From the NCBI GenBank assembly GCA_037013495.1, contig JAZDXN010000030.1, positions 1,612,001 through 1,676,000 of the forward strand: a stretch of DNA of 64,000 nt, read 5' to 3'. The position numbers were made by a program, and so were the translations under genes. The notes below the pieces were generated by a model. The model did not search any database and was not told the DNA's origin. It saw only the letters and a program-made list of their open reading frames with translations. This DNA comes from Hippophae tibetana (Eukaryota > Streptophyta > Magnoliopsida > Rosales > Elaeagnaceae). The first letter of the stretch is position 1. Every line of letters begins with the position of its first letter. Shown here in pieces: positions 1-13,200 of the stretch.

Positions 1-220
1 TATGTTAAAGTTATATAAAATAAATAAACTCACTTTTACTATTTTATAATAAATGTATTAAAAATGTTATAAATAAATAAATAATACATAAAGTGTTTCC
101 TTTATGTGAAATAAATCATATTAAATAAAATCATATATAAGTAGATACAATAAATATATATATTAGATTGAATGAAATCATTATTTACCAATTAAAAAAA
201 GCTATTAGTGGTTGAAATAT

Positions 221-345
221 CATACATTCCACATGTATCTTAAAAGTAGGAGAAATTGGAAAACCAAGATTAAGAGACAAGGGGATTACCCTTTGTGGTG
301 TCGATACCCTAGACATGATCGTGCAATATCCAACAAAATTATGCA
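221..345 (+). repeat. G/C-richer core of the monomer (shown in M1)
   Basis: Of the 60 bases at 241-300, 23 are G or C, against 7 of 60 at 1-60 (hand count). The core contains the dyads ATACAT/ATGTAT at 222-238, AAGGG/CCCTT at 279-293 and the near-palindrome GGTGTCGATACC at 297-308. It recurs in all 81 units with few changes, so it looks like the best conserved part of the repeat. Short open frames in several reading frames pass through it because it has few stop codons, not because one frame is favoured. Its function is unknown; a protein-binding or transcribed segment is possible but unproven. Confidence 0.8.
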
Positions 346-554
346 CGTAATTGTTAAACTTATACAAATTACAGTAGATTATAATTTATACATACGTAAT
401 TTTGGTATCATATTATGAGCTAATAAATATTTTACATATTTTGTTAATATTTTTTTCAAGTCTTACTTTTATAATTAGGAATATGTCTAACAATTCTACA
501 AACATAAATACGGATTGCCAAAATTCATAAATTAACTCGATACAAAAATTCCTC

Positions 555-568
555 GTTTGCATGCAAAC
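555..568. repeat. 14-bp perfect palindrome GTTTGCATGCAAAC (shown in M1)
   Basis: The 14 bases equal their own reverse complement and include a GCATGC (SphI) site. The element recurs at the same place in most units of the first 31 kb and in many later ones. In M13 (10058-10071) and M19 (14804-14817) one base change breaks it. In many units after about 33.8 kb it is replaced by a longer interrupted dyad. Confidence 0.9.
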
Positions 569-674
569 ATTCAATCAATAAATTTGTATTGTATATAAGA
601 TCTACAAATATAACTATATTATCTTCTTCAAGTTCAATATGATGTGTTACCATTATTCTCCCTACAAACAGCTT

Positions 675-684
675 CTATATATAG
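675..684. promoter_or_regulatory. TATA-box-like element CTATATATAG (shown in M1)
   Basis: This 10-bp palindrome lies about 110 bp before the unit end and is present in nearly every monomer. It resembles the consensus plant TATA box. Variants are CCATATATAG near 32351, CAATATATAC near 40291 and CTATGTATAG near 52998. Such a sequence can arise by chance in AT-rich DNA, so promoter activity is only a possibility. Confidence 0.3.
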
Positions 685-2442
685 GTTAATATAACTGAAA
701 ATCATTTTTTTTTGCCTACTAATTTAGAGTAAAATAAATTGGTTTAATGTAATTTTCTCTACCAAATGTCTTATTTTGTTTTGAAAAAATTAAAATATGT
801 TAAAGTTATATAAAATAAATAAACTCACTTTTACTATTTTATAATAAATGTATTAAATATGTTATAAATAAATAAATAATACATAAAGTTTTTCCTTTAT
901 TTGAAATAAATCATATTAAATAAAATTATATATAAGTAGATACTATAAATATATATATTAGATTTAATGAAATCATTATTTACCAATTAAAAAAACCTAT
1001 TAGTGGTTGAAATATCATACATTCCACATGTATCTTAAAAGTAGGAGAAATTGGAAAACCAAGATTAAGAGACAGGGGGATTACCCTTTGTGGTGTCGAT
1101 ACCCTAGACATGATCGTGCAATATCCAACAAAATTATGGACGTAATTGTAAACTTATACAAATAACAGTAGATTATAATTTATACATACGTAATTTTGGT
1201 ATCATAATATGAGCTAATAAATATTTTACATATTTTGTTAACATTTCTTTGAAGTCTTACTTTTATAATTAGGAATATGTCTAACAATTCTACAAACATA
1301 AATAGGGATTGCCAAAATTCATAAATTATCTCGATAAAAATATTCCTCGTTTGCATGCAAACATTCAAACAATAAATTTGTATTGTATATAAGATCTACA
1401 AATATAACTATATTATCTTCTTCAAGTTCAATATGATGTGTTACCATTATTCTCCCTACAAACAGCTTCTATATATAGGTTAATATAACTGAAAATCATT
1501 TTTTTTGCCAACTAATTCAGAGTAAAATAAATTGTTTTAATTTAATTTTCTCTATCAAATGTCTTATTTTGTTTTGCAAAAATTAAAATATGTTAAAGTT
1601 ATATAAAATAAATAAACTCACTTTTACTATTTTATAATAAATGTATTAAAAATGTTATAAATAAATAAATAATACATAAAGTTTTTCCTTTATGTGAAAT
1701 AAATCATATTAAAAAAAATCACATATAAGTAGATACTATAAATATATATATTAGATTGAATGAAATCATTATTTACCAATTAAAAAAAGCTATTAGTCGT
1801 TGAAATATCATACATTCCACATGTATCTTAAAAGTAGGAGAAATTGGAAAACCAAGATTAAGAGACAGGGGCATTACCCTTTGTGGTGTCGATACCCTAG
1901 ACATGATCGTGCAATATCCAACAAAATTATACACGTAATTGTTAAACTTATACAAATTACAGTAGATTATAATTTATACATACGTAATTTTGGTATCATA
2001 TTCTGAGCTAATAAATATTTTACATATTTTGTTAATATTTTTTTGAAGTCTTACTTTTATAATTAGGAATATGTCTAACAATTCTACAAACATAAATAGG
2101 GATTGCCAAAATTCATAAATTAACTCGATACAAAAATTCCTCGTTTGCATGCAAACATTCAAACAATAAATTTGTATTGTATATAAGATCTACAAATATA
2201 ACTATATTATCTTCCACAACTTCAATATGATGTATTACCATTATTCTCCCTACAAACTACTTCTATATATAGGTTAATATAACTGAAAATCATTTTTTTT
2301 GCCGACTAATTCAGAGTAAAATAAATTAGTTTAATGTAATTTTCTCTACCAAATGTCTTATTTTGTTTTGAAAAAATTAAAATATGTTAAAGTTATATAA
2401 AATAAATAAACTGACTTTTACTATTTTATAATAAATGTATTA

Positions 2443-2465
2443 AAAATGTTATAAATAATACATAA
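2443..2465. repeat. 8-bp deletion in the TAAA run (defines the 785-786 bp units)
   Basis: Most units read GTTATAAATAAATAAATAAT here; M4 reads GTTATAAATAATAC. Two AAAT steps are missing. The same short form occurs in M10, M11, M16, M17, M26, M29, M33, M36 and M39, all left of 30.3 kb, and accounts for every 785-786 bp spacing. Confidence 0.92.
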
Positions 2466-3168
2466 AGTTTTTCCTTTATGTGAAATAAATCATATTAAAT
2501 AAAATCACATATAAGTAGATATTATAAATATATATATTAGATCGAATGAAATCATTATTTACCAATTAAAAAAAGCTATTAGTGGTTGAAATATCATACA
2601 TTCCACATGTATCTTAAAAGTAGGAGAAATTGGAAAACCAAGATTAAGGGACAGGGGGATTACCCTTTGTGGTGTCGATACCCTAGACATGATCGTGCAA
2701 TATCCAACAAAATTATGCATGTAATTGTTAAACTTATACAAATAACAGTAGATTATAATTTATTCATACGTAATTTTGGTATCATATTATGAGTAAATAA
2801 ATATTTTACATATTTTGTTAATATTTCTTTGAAGTCTTACTTTTATAATTAGGAATATGTCTAACAATTCTACAAACATATATACGAATTGCCAAAATTC
2901 ATAAATTATCTCGATACAAAAATTTCTCGTTTGCATGCAAACATTCAAACAATAAATTTGTATTGTATGTAAGATCTACAAATATAACTATATTATCTTC
3001 TACAAGTTCAATATGATGTGTTACCATTATTCTCCCTACAAACAGCTTCTATATATAGGTTAATATAACTGAAAATCATTTTTTTTGCCAACTAATTCAG
3101 AGTAAAATAAATTGTTTTAATTTAATTTTCTCTACCAAATGTCTTATTTTGTTTTGCAAAAATTAAAA

Positions 3169-4758
3169 TATGTTAAAGTTATATAAAAGAAATAAACTCA
3201 CTTTTACTATTTTATAATAAATGTATTAAAAATGTTATAAATAAATAAATAATACATTAAGTGTTTCCTTTATGTGAAATAAATCATATTAAATAAAATC
3301 ATATATAAGTAGATACTATAAATATATATATTAGATTGAATGAAATCATTATTTACCAATTAAAAAAAGCTATTAGTGGTTGAAATATCATACATTCCAC
3401 ATGTATCTTAAAAGTAGGAGAAATTGGAAAACCAAGATTAAGAGACAAGGGGATTACCCTTTGTGGTGTCGATACCCTAGACATGATCGTGCAATATCCA
3501 ACAAAATTATGCATGTAATTGTTAAACTTATACAAATAACAGTAGATTATAATTTATTCATACGTAATTTTGGTATCATATTATGAGCAAATAAATATTT
3601 TACATATTTTGTTAACATTTATTGGAATTCTTACTTTTATAATTAGGAATATGTCTAACAATTCTACAAATATAAACACGGATTTCCAAAATTCATAAAT
3701 TATCTCGATACAAAAATTCTTCGTTTTGCATGCAAACATTCAAACAATAAATTTGTATTGTATATAAGATCTACAAATATAACTATATTATCTTCTTCAA
3801 GTTCAATATGATGTGTTACCATTATTCTCCTTACAAACAGCTTCTATATATAGGTTAATATAACTGAAAATCATTTTTTTTGCCAACTAATTCAGAGTAA
3901 AATATATTGTTTTAATTTAATTTTCTCTACCAAATGTCTTATTTTGTTTTGCAAAAATTAAAATATGTTAAAGTTATATAAAAGAAATAAACTCACTTTT
4001 ACTATTTTATAATAAATGTATTAAAAATGTTATAAATAAATAAATAATACATTAAGTGTTTCCTTTATGTGAAATAAATCATATTAAATAAAATCATATA
4101 TAAGTAGATACTATAAATATATATATTAGATTGAATGAAATCATTATTTACCAATTAAAAAAAGCTATTAGTGGTTGAAATATCATACATTCCACATGTA
4201 TCTTAAAAGTAGGAGAAATTGGAAAACCAAGATTAAGAGACAAGGGGATTACCCTTTGTGGTGTCGATACCCTAGACATGATCGTGCAATATCCAACAAA
4301 ATTATGCATGTAATTGTTAAACTTATACAAATAACAGTAGATTATAATTTATTCATACGTAATTTTGGTATCATATTATGAGCAAATAAATATTTTACAT
4401 ATTTTGTTAACATTTATTGGAATTCTTACTTTTATAATTAGGAATATGTCTAACAATTCTACAAATATAAACACGGATTTCCAAAATTCATAAATTATCT
4501 CGATACAAAAATTCTTCGTTTTGCATGCAAACATTCAAACAATAAATTTGTATTGTATATAAGATCTACAAATATAACTATATTATCTTCTTCAAGTTCA
4601 ATATGATGTGTTACCATTATTCTCCTTACAAACAGCTTCTATATATAGGTTAATATAACTGAAAATCATTTTTTTTGCCAACTAATTCAGAGTAAAATAT
4701 ATTGTTTTAATTTAATTTTCTCTACCAAATGTCTTATTTTGTTTTGCAAAAATTAAAA
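3169..4758 (+). repeat. Tandem duplication of one 795-bp monomer (M5, M6)
   Basis: M5 (3169-3963) and M6 (3964-4758) are both 795 bp. By eye they are identical, sharing rare marks such as ATAAAAGAAATAAAC, ACATTAAGTG, AAACACGG, TTCTTCGTTTTGC and AAAATATATTG. This is the cleanest adjacent-monomer duplication in the window and probably the most recent event there. Confidence 0.9.
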
Positions 4759-5551
4759 TATGTTAAAGTTATATAAAATAAATAAACTCACTTTTACTAT
4801 TTTATAATAAATGTATTAAAAATGTTATAAATAAATAAATAATACATAAAGTGTTTCCTTTATGTGAAATAAATCATATTAAATAAAATCATATATAAGT
4901 AGATACTATAAATATATATATTAGATTGAATGAAATCATTATTTACCAATTAAAAAAAGCTATTAGTGGTTGAAATATCACACATTCCACATGTATCTTA
5001 AAAGTAGGAGAAATTGGAAAACCAAGATTAAGAGACAAGGGGATTACCCTCTGTGGTGTCGATACCCTAGACATGATCGTGCAATATCCAACAAAATTAT
5101 GCACGTAATTGTTAAACTTATACAAATTACAGTAGATTATAATTTATACATACGTAATTTTGGTATCATATTATGAGCTAATAAATATTTTACATATTTT
5201 GTTAATATTTTTTTCAAGTCTTACTTTTATAATTAGGAATATGTCTAACAATTCTACAAACATAAATACGGATTGCCAAAATTCATAAATTAACTCGATA
5301 CAAAAATTCCTCGTTTGCATGCAAACATTCAATCAATAAATTTGTATTGTATATAAGATCTACAAATATAACTATATTATCTTCTTCAAGTTCAATATGA
5401 TGTGTTACCATTATTCTCCCTACAAACAGCTTCTATATATAGGTTAATATAACTGAAAATCATTTTTTTGCCAACTAATTCAGAGTAAAATAAATGGGTT
5501 TAATGTAATTTTCTCTACCAAATGTCTTATTTTGTTTTGAAAAAATTAAAA

Positions 5552-8500
5552 TATGTTAAAGTTATATAAAATAAATAAACTCACTTTTACTATTTTATAA
5601 TAAATGTATTAAAAATGTTATAAATAAATAAATAATACATAAAGTTTTTCCTTTATTTGAAATAAATCATATTAAATAAAATTATATATAAGTAGATACT
5701 ATAAATATATATATTAGATTTAATGAAATCATTATTTACCAATTAAAAAAACCTATTAGTGGTTGAAATATCATACATTCCACATGTATCTTAAAAGTAG
5801 GAGAAATTGGAAAACCAAGATTAAGAGACAGGGGGATTACCCTTTGTGGTGTCGATACCCTAGACATGATCGTGCAATATCCAACAAAATTATGGACGTA
5901 ATTGTAAACTTATACAAATAACAGTAGATTATAATTTATACATACGTAATTTTGGTATCATAATATGAGCTAATAAATATTTTACATATTTTGTTAACAT
6001 TTCTTTGAAGTCTTACTTTTATAATTAGGAATATGTCTAACAATTCTACAAACATAAATAGGGATTGCCAAAATTCATAAATTATCTCGATAAAAATATT
6101 CCTCGTTTGCATGCAAATATTCAAACAATAAATTTGTATTGTATATAAGATCTACAAATATAACTATATTATCTTCTTCAAGTTCAATATGATGTGTTAC
6201 CATTATTCTCCCTACAAACAGCTTCTATATATAGGTTAATATAACTGAAAATCATTTTTTTGCCAACTAATTCAGAGTAAAATAAATTGTTTTAATTTAA
6301 TTTTCTCTATCAAATGTCTTATTTTGTTTTGCAAAAATTAAAATATGTTAAAGTTATATAAAATAAATAAACTCACTTTTACTATTTTATAATAAATGTA
6401 TTAAAAATGTTATAAATAAATAAATAATACATAAAGTTTTTCCTTTATGTGAAATAAATCATATTAAATAAAATCACATATAAGTAGATACTATAAATAT
6501 ATATATTAGATTGAATGAAATCATTATTTACCAATTAAAAAAAGCTATTAGTCGTTGAAATATCATACATTCCACATGTATCTTAAAAGTAGGAGAAATT
6601 GGAAAACCAAGATTAAGAGACAGGGGGATTACCCTTTGTGGTGTCGATACCCTAGACATGATCGTGCAATATCCAACAAAATTATACACGTAATTGTTAA
6701 ACTTATACAAATTACATTAGATTATAATTTATACATACGTAATTTTGGTATCATATTCTGAGCTAATAAATATTTTACATATTTTGTTAATATTTTTTTG
6801 AAGTCTTACTTTTATAATTAGGAATATGTCTAACAATTCTACAAACATAAATAGGGATTGCCAAAATTCATAAATTAACTCGATACAAAAATTCCTCGTT
6901 TGCATGCAAACATTCAAACAATAAATTTGTATTGTATATAAGATCTACAAATATAACTATATTATCTTCCACAACTTCAATATGATGTATTACCATTATT
7001 CTCCCTACAAACTACTTCTATATATAGGTTAATATAACTGAAAATCATTTTTTTTGCCGACTAATTCAGAGTAAAATAAATTCGTTTAATGTAATTTTCT
7101 CTACCAAATGTCTTATTTTGTTTTGAAAAAATTAAAATATGTTAAAGTTATATAAAATAAATAAACTGACTTTTACTATTTTATAATAAATGTATTAAAA
7201 ATGTTATAAATAATACATAAAGTTTTTCCTTTATGTGAAATAAATCATATTAAATAAAATCACATATAAGTAGATATTATAAATATATATATTAGATCGA
7301 ATGAAATCATTATTTACCAATTAAAAAAAGCTATTAGTGGTTGAAATATCATACATTCCACATGTATCTTAAAAGTAGGAGAAATTGGAAAACCAAGATT
7401 AATAGACAAGGGGATTACCCTTTGTGGTGTCGATACCCTAGACATGATCGTGCAATATCCAACAAAATTATGCATGTAATTGTTAAACTTATACAAATAA
7501 CAGTAGATTATAATTTATTCATACGTAATTTTGGTATCATATTATGAGTAAATAAATATTTTACATATTTTGTTAATATTTCTTTGAAGTCTTACTTTTA
7601 TAATTAGGAATATGTCTAACAATTCTACAAACATAAATACGAATTGCCAAAATTCATAAATTATCTCGATACAAAAATTCCTCGTTTGCATGCAAACATT
7701 CAAACAATAAATTTGTATTGTATGTAAGATCTCCAAATATAACTATATTATCTTCTACAAGTTCAATATGATGTGTTACCATTATTCTCCCTACAAACAG
7801 CTTCTATATATAGGTTAATATAACTGAAAATCATTTTTTTGCCAACTAATTCAGAGTAAAATAAATGGGTTTAATATAATTTTCTCTACCAAATGTCTTA
7901 TTTTGTTTTGAAAAAATTAAAATATGTTAAAGTTATAGAAAATAAATAAACTCACTTTTACTATTTTATAATAAATGTATTAAATATGTTATAAATAATA
8001 CATAAAGTTTTTCCTTTATGTGAAATAAATCATATTAAATAAAATCACATATAAGTAGATATTATAAATATATATATTAGATTGAATGAAATCATTATTT
8101 ACCAATTAAAAAAAGCTATTAGTGGTTGAAATATCATACATTCCACATGTATCTTAAAAGTAGGAGAAATTGGAAAACCAAGATTAAGAGATAGGGGGAT
8201 TACCCTTTGTGGTGTCGATACCCTAGACATGATCGTGCAATATCCAACAAAATTATGCATGTAATTGTTAAACTTATACAAATAACAGTAGATTATAATT
8301 TATTCATACGTAATTTTGGTATCATATTATGAGTAAATAAATATTTTACATATTTTGTTAACATTTATTGGAATTCTTACTTTTATAATTAGGAATATGT
8401 CTAACAATTCTACAAATAAAAATACGGATTTCCAAAATTCATAAATTATCTCGATACAAAAATTCCTCGTTTTGCATGCAAACATTCAAACAATAAATTT

Positions 8501-10297
8501 GTATTGTATATAAGATCTACAAATATAACTATATTATCTTCTTCAAGTTCAATATGATGTGTTACCATTATTCTCCTTACAAATAGCTTCTATATATAGG
8601 TTAATATAACTGAAAATCATTTTTTTTGCCAACTAATTCAGAGTAAAATAAATTGTTTTAATTTAATTTTCTCTACCAAATGTCTTATTTTGTTTTGCAA
8701 AAATTAAAATATGTTAAAGTTATATAAAAGAAATAAACTCACTTTTACTATTTTATAATAAATGTATTAAAAATGTTATAAATAAATAAATAATACATAA
8801 AGTGTTTCCTTTATGTGAAATAAATCATATTAAATAAAATCATATATAAGTAGATACTATAAATATATATATTAGATTGAATGAAATCATTATTTACCAA
8901 TTAAAAAAAGCTATTAGTGGTTGAAATATCATACATTCCACATGTATCATAAAGTAGGAGAAATTGGAAAACCAAGATTAAGAGACAAGGGGATTACCCT
9001 TTGTGGTGTCGATACCCTAGACATGATCGTGCAATATCCAACAAAATTATGCACGTAATTGTTAAACTTATACAAATTACAGTAGATTATAATTTATACA
9101 TACGTAATTTTGGTATCATATTATGAGCTAATAAATATTTTACATATTTTGTTAATATTTTTTTCAAGTCTTACTTTTATAATTAGGAATATGTCTAACA
9201 ATTCTACAAACATAAATACGGATTGCCCAAATTCATAAATTAACTCGATACAAAAATTCCTCGTTTGCATGCAAACATTCAATCAATAAATTTGTATTGT
9301 ATATAAGATCTACAAATATAACTATATTATCTTCTTCAAGTTCAATATGATGTGTTACCATTATTCTCCCTACAAACAGCTTCTATATATAGGTTAATAT
9401 AACTGAAAATCATTTTTTTTTGCCGACTAATTTAGAGTAAAATAAATTGGTTTAATGTAATTTTCTCTACCAAATGTCTTATTTTGTTTTGAAAAAATTA
9501 AAATATGTTAAAGTTATATAAAATAAATAAACTCACTTTTACTATTTTATAATAAATGTATTAAAAATGTTATAAATAAATAAATAATACATAAAGTTTT
9601 TCCTTTATTTGAAATAAATCATATTAAATAAAATTATATATAAGTAGATACTATAAATATATATATTAGATTTAATGAAATCATTATTTACCAATTAAAA
9701 AAACCTATTAGTGGTTGAAATATCATACATTCCACATGTATCTTAAAAGTAGGAGAAATTGGAAAACCAAGATTAAGAGACAGGGGGATTACCCTTTGTG
9801 GTGTCGATACCCTAGACATGATTGTGCAATATCCAACAAAATTATGCACGTAATTATTAAACTTATACAAATTACAGTAGATTATAATTTATACATACGT
9901 AATTTTGTTATCATATTATGAGCTAATAAATATTTTACATATTTTGTTAATATTTTTTTCAAGTCTTACTTTTATAATTAGGAATATGTCTAACAATTCT
10001 ACAAACATAAATACGGATTGCCAAAATTCATAAATTAACTCGATACAAAAATTCCTCGTTTGCAAGCAAACATTCAAACAATAAATTTGTATTGTATATA
10101 AGATCTACAAATATAACTATATTATCTTCTTCAAGTTCAATATGATGTATTACCATTATTCTCCCTACAAACTACTTCTATATATAGGTTAATATAACTG
10201 AAAATCATTTTTTTTGCCGACTAATTTAGAGTAAAATAAATTGGTTTAATGTAATTTTCTCTACCAAATGTCTTATTTTGTTTTGAAAAAATTAAAA
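5552..10297 (+). repeat. Six-monomer higher-order repeat, copy 2 (M8-M13)
   Basis: Type order is b, c, d, e, a, a'. The copy is 4746 bp and matches copy 3 monomer by monomer at 4746-4747 bp, including the short units M10 and M11 and rare marks such as GATTGTGC near 9821 and GCAAGC near 10063. M12 carries a private change in the core (CATAAAGTAGG near 8948), which loses one base relative to its neighbours and closes the usual open frames. Confidence 0.92.
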
Positions 10298-13200
10298 TAT
10301 GTTAAAGTTATATAAAATAAATAAACTCACTTTTACTATTTTATAATAAATGTATTAAATATGTTATAAATAAATAAATAATACATAAAGTTTTTCCTTT
10401 ATTTGAAATAAATCATATTAAATAAAATTATATATAAGTAGATACTATAAATATATATATTAGATTTAATGAAATCATTATTTACCAATTAAAAAAACCT
10501 ATTAGTGGTTGAAATATCATACATTCCACATGTATCTTAAAAGTAGGAGAAATTGGAAAACCAAGATTAAGAGACAGGGGGATTACCCTTTGTGGTGTCG
10601 ATACCCTAGACATGATCGTGCAATATCCAACAAAATTATGGACGTAATTGTAAACTTATACAAATAACAGTAGATTATAATTTATACATACGTAATTTTG
10701 GTATCATAATATGAGCTAATAAATATTTTACATATTTTGTTAACATTTCTTTGAAGTCTTACTTTTATAATTAGGAATATGTCTAACAATTCTACAAACA
10801 TAAATAGGGATTGCCAAAATTCATAAATTATCTCGATACAAATATTCCTCGTTTGCATGCAAACATTCAAACAATAAATTTGTATTGTATATAAGATCTA
10901 CAAATATAACTATATTATCTTCTTCAAGTTCAATATGATGTGTTACCATTATTCTCCCTACAAACAGCTTCTATATATAGGTTAATATAACTGAAAATCA
11001 TTTTTTTTGCCAACTAATTCAGAGTAAAATAAATTGTTTTAATTTAATTTTCTCTATCAAATGTCTTATTTTGTTTTGCAAAAATTAAAATATGTTAAAG
11101 TTATATAAAATAAATAAACTCACTTTTACTATTTTATAATAAATGTATTAAAAATGTTATAAATAAATAAATAATACATAAAGTTTTTCCTTTATGTGAA
11201 ATAAATCATATTAAATAAAATCACATATAAGTAGATACTATAAATATATATATTAGATTGAATGAAATCATTATTTACCAATTAAAAAAAGCTATTAGTC
11301 GTTGAAATATCATACATTCCACATGTATCTTAAAAGTAGGAGAAATTGGAAAACCAAGATTAAGAGACAGGGGGATTACCCTTTGTGGTGTCGATACCCT
11401 AGACATGATCGTGCAATATCCAAAAAAATTATACACGTAATTGTTAAACTTATACAAATTACAGTAGATTATAATTTATACATACGTAATTTTGGTATCA
11501 TATTCTGAGCTAATAAATATTTTACATATTTTGTTAATATTTTTTTGAAGTCTTACTTTTATAATTAGGAATATGTCTAACAATTCTACAAACATAAATA
11601 GGGATTGCCAAAATTCATAAATTAACTCGATACAAAAATTCCTCGTTTGCATGCAAACATTCAAACAATAAATTTGTATTGTATATAAGATCTACAAATA
11701 TAACTATATTATCTTCCACAACTTCAATATGATGTATTACCATTATTCTCCCTACAAACTACTTCTATATATAGGTTAATATAACTGAAAATCATTTTTT
11801 TTGCCGACTAATTCAGAGTAAAATAAATTCGTTTAATGTAATTTTCTCTACCAAATGTCTTATTTTGTTTTGAAAAAATTAAAATATGTTAAAGTTATAT
11901 AAAATAAATAAACTGACTTTTACTATTTTATAATAAATGTATTAAAAATGTTATAAATAATACATAAAGTTTTTCCTTTATGTGAAATAAATCATATTAA
12001 ATAAAATCACATATAAGTAGATATTATAAATATATATATTAGATCGAATGAAATCATTATTTACCAATTAAAAAAAGCTATTAGTGGTTGAAATATCATA
12101 CATTCCACATGTATCTTAAAAGTAGGAGAAATTGGAAAACCAAGATTAAGAGACAGGGGGATTACCCTTTGTGGTGTCGATACCCTAGACAAGATCGTGC
12201 AATATCCAACAAAATTATGCATGTAATTGTTAAACTTATACAAATAACAGTAGATTATAATTTATTCATACGTAATTTTGGTATCATATTATGAGTAAAT
12301 AAATATTTTACATATTTTGTTAATATTTCTTTGAAGTCTTACTTTTATAATTAGGAATATGTCTAACAATTCTACAAACATAAATACGAATTGCCAAAAT
12401 TCATAAATTATCTCGATACAAAAATTCCTCGTTTGCATGCAAACATTCAAACAATAAATTTGTATTGTATGTAAGATCTCCAAATATAACTATATTATCT
12501 TCTACAAGTTCAATATGATGTGTTACCATTATTCTCCCTACAAACAGCTTCTATATATAGGTTAATATAAATGAAAATCATTTTTTTGCCAACTAATTCA
12601 GAGTAAAATAAATGGGTTTAATGTAATTTTCTCTACCAAATGTCTTATTTTGTTTTGAAAAAATTAAAATATGTTAAAGTTATATAAAATAAATAAACTC
12701 ACTTTTACTATTTTATAATAAATGTATTAAATATGTTATAAATAATACATAAAGTTTTTCCTTTATGTGAAATAAATCATATTAAATAAAATCACATATA
12801 AGTAGATATTATAAATATATATATTAGATTGAATGAAATCATTATTTACCAATTAAAAAAAGCTATTAGTGGTTGAAATATCATACATTCCACATGTATC
12901 TTAAAAGTAGGAGAAATTGGAAAACCAAGATTAAGAGACAGGGGGATTACCCTTTGTGGTGTCGATACCCTAGACATGATCGTGCAATATCCAACAAAAT
13001 TATGCATGTAATTGTTAAACTTATACAAATAACAGTAGATTATAATTTATTCATACGTAATTTTGGTATCATATTATGAGTAAATAAATATTTTACATAT
13101 TTTGTTAACATTTATTGGAATTCTTACTTTTATAATTAGGAATATGTCTAACAATTCTACAAATAAAAATACGGATTTCCAAAATTCATAAATTATCTCG

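Larger units (their letters stand above)
1..795 (+). repeat. Reference monomer M1 (anatomy of one unit)
   Basis: This unit serves as the map for all others. From 1 to about 220 it is very AT-rich, with TAAA-type runs at about 71-90 and alternating TA at 153-163. From about 221 to 345 lies the G/C-richer core with dyads. From about 346 to 540 it is again AT-rich. A 14-bp palindrome lies at 555-568, followed by a small stem-like dyad at about 576-591. A BglII-type AGATCT follows the dyad. CTATATATAG sits at 675-684 and a nine-T run at 705-713. The unit ends where TATGTTAAAG begins again at 796. Confidence 0.95.
796..5551 (+). repeat. Six-monomer higher-order repeat, copy 1 (M2-M7)
   Basis: Unit order by type is b, c, d, e, e, a. 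Type b (M2) has CCTATTAGTGG and TATGGACGTAATTGTAAAC. Type c (M3) has TTAGTCGTTG and TATACACG. Type d (M4) is 8 bp short in its TAAA run. Type e (M5 and M6) has TTATTGGAATTC. Type a (M7) has TTTTTTCAAGTC. M2, M3 and M4 match M8, M9 and M10 at a distance of 4755-4756 bp. This copy differs from the next two by having e twice where they have e followed by a and a variant of a. Confidence 0.9.

Noticed and set aside
71..90. TAAA run and alternating TA runs as independent microsatellites
   Set aside because: They are fixed parts of every unit at the same phase. Their length changes are useful marks for unit types but they are not separate loci.
297..308. CENP-B box in the core
   Set aside because: The box needs TTCG followed by A and CGGG at fixed spacing. 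I found no CGGG or CCCG in the core or palindrome region of the units I read, so there is no match.
287..312. Telomere-like TACCCT repeated twice in the core (287-292 and 305-310)
   Set aside because: There are only two separated copies about 18 bp apart in each unit, with no tandem telomere run. It is more likely chance or an old internal duplication.
212..418. Recurrent 60-81 codon open frames on both strands (for example 212-418 + and 185-367 -), seen in most units
   Set aside because: They overlap on both strands and in two plus-strand frames and come from the stop-poor core of the repeat. Type b units shift the frame by one base (GTTAAAC to GTAAAC), M12 loses a base, and several copies have stops. 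I see no known domain, no ribosome or promoter context and no codon-like pattern of change.
351..816. Internal sub-repeat: GTTAAACTTATACAAAT near 351 against GTTAAAGTTATATAAAAT near 799
   Set aside because: Similarity ends after about 17 bases and the distance is not half a unit, so it does not show that the monomer arose by doubling.
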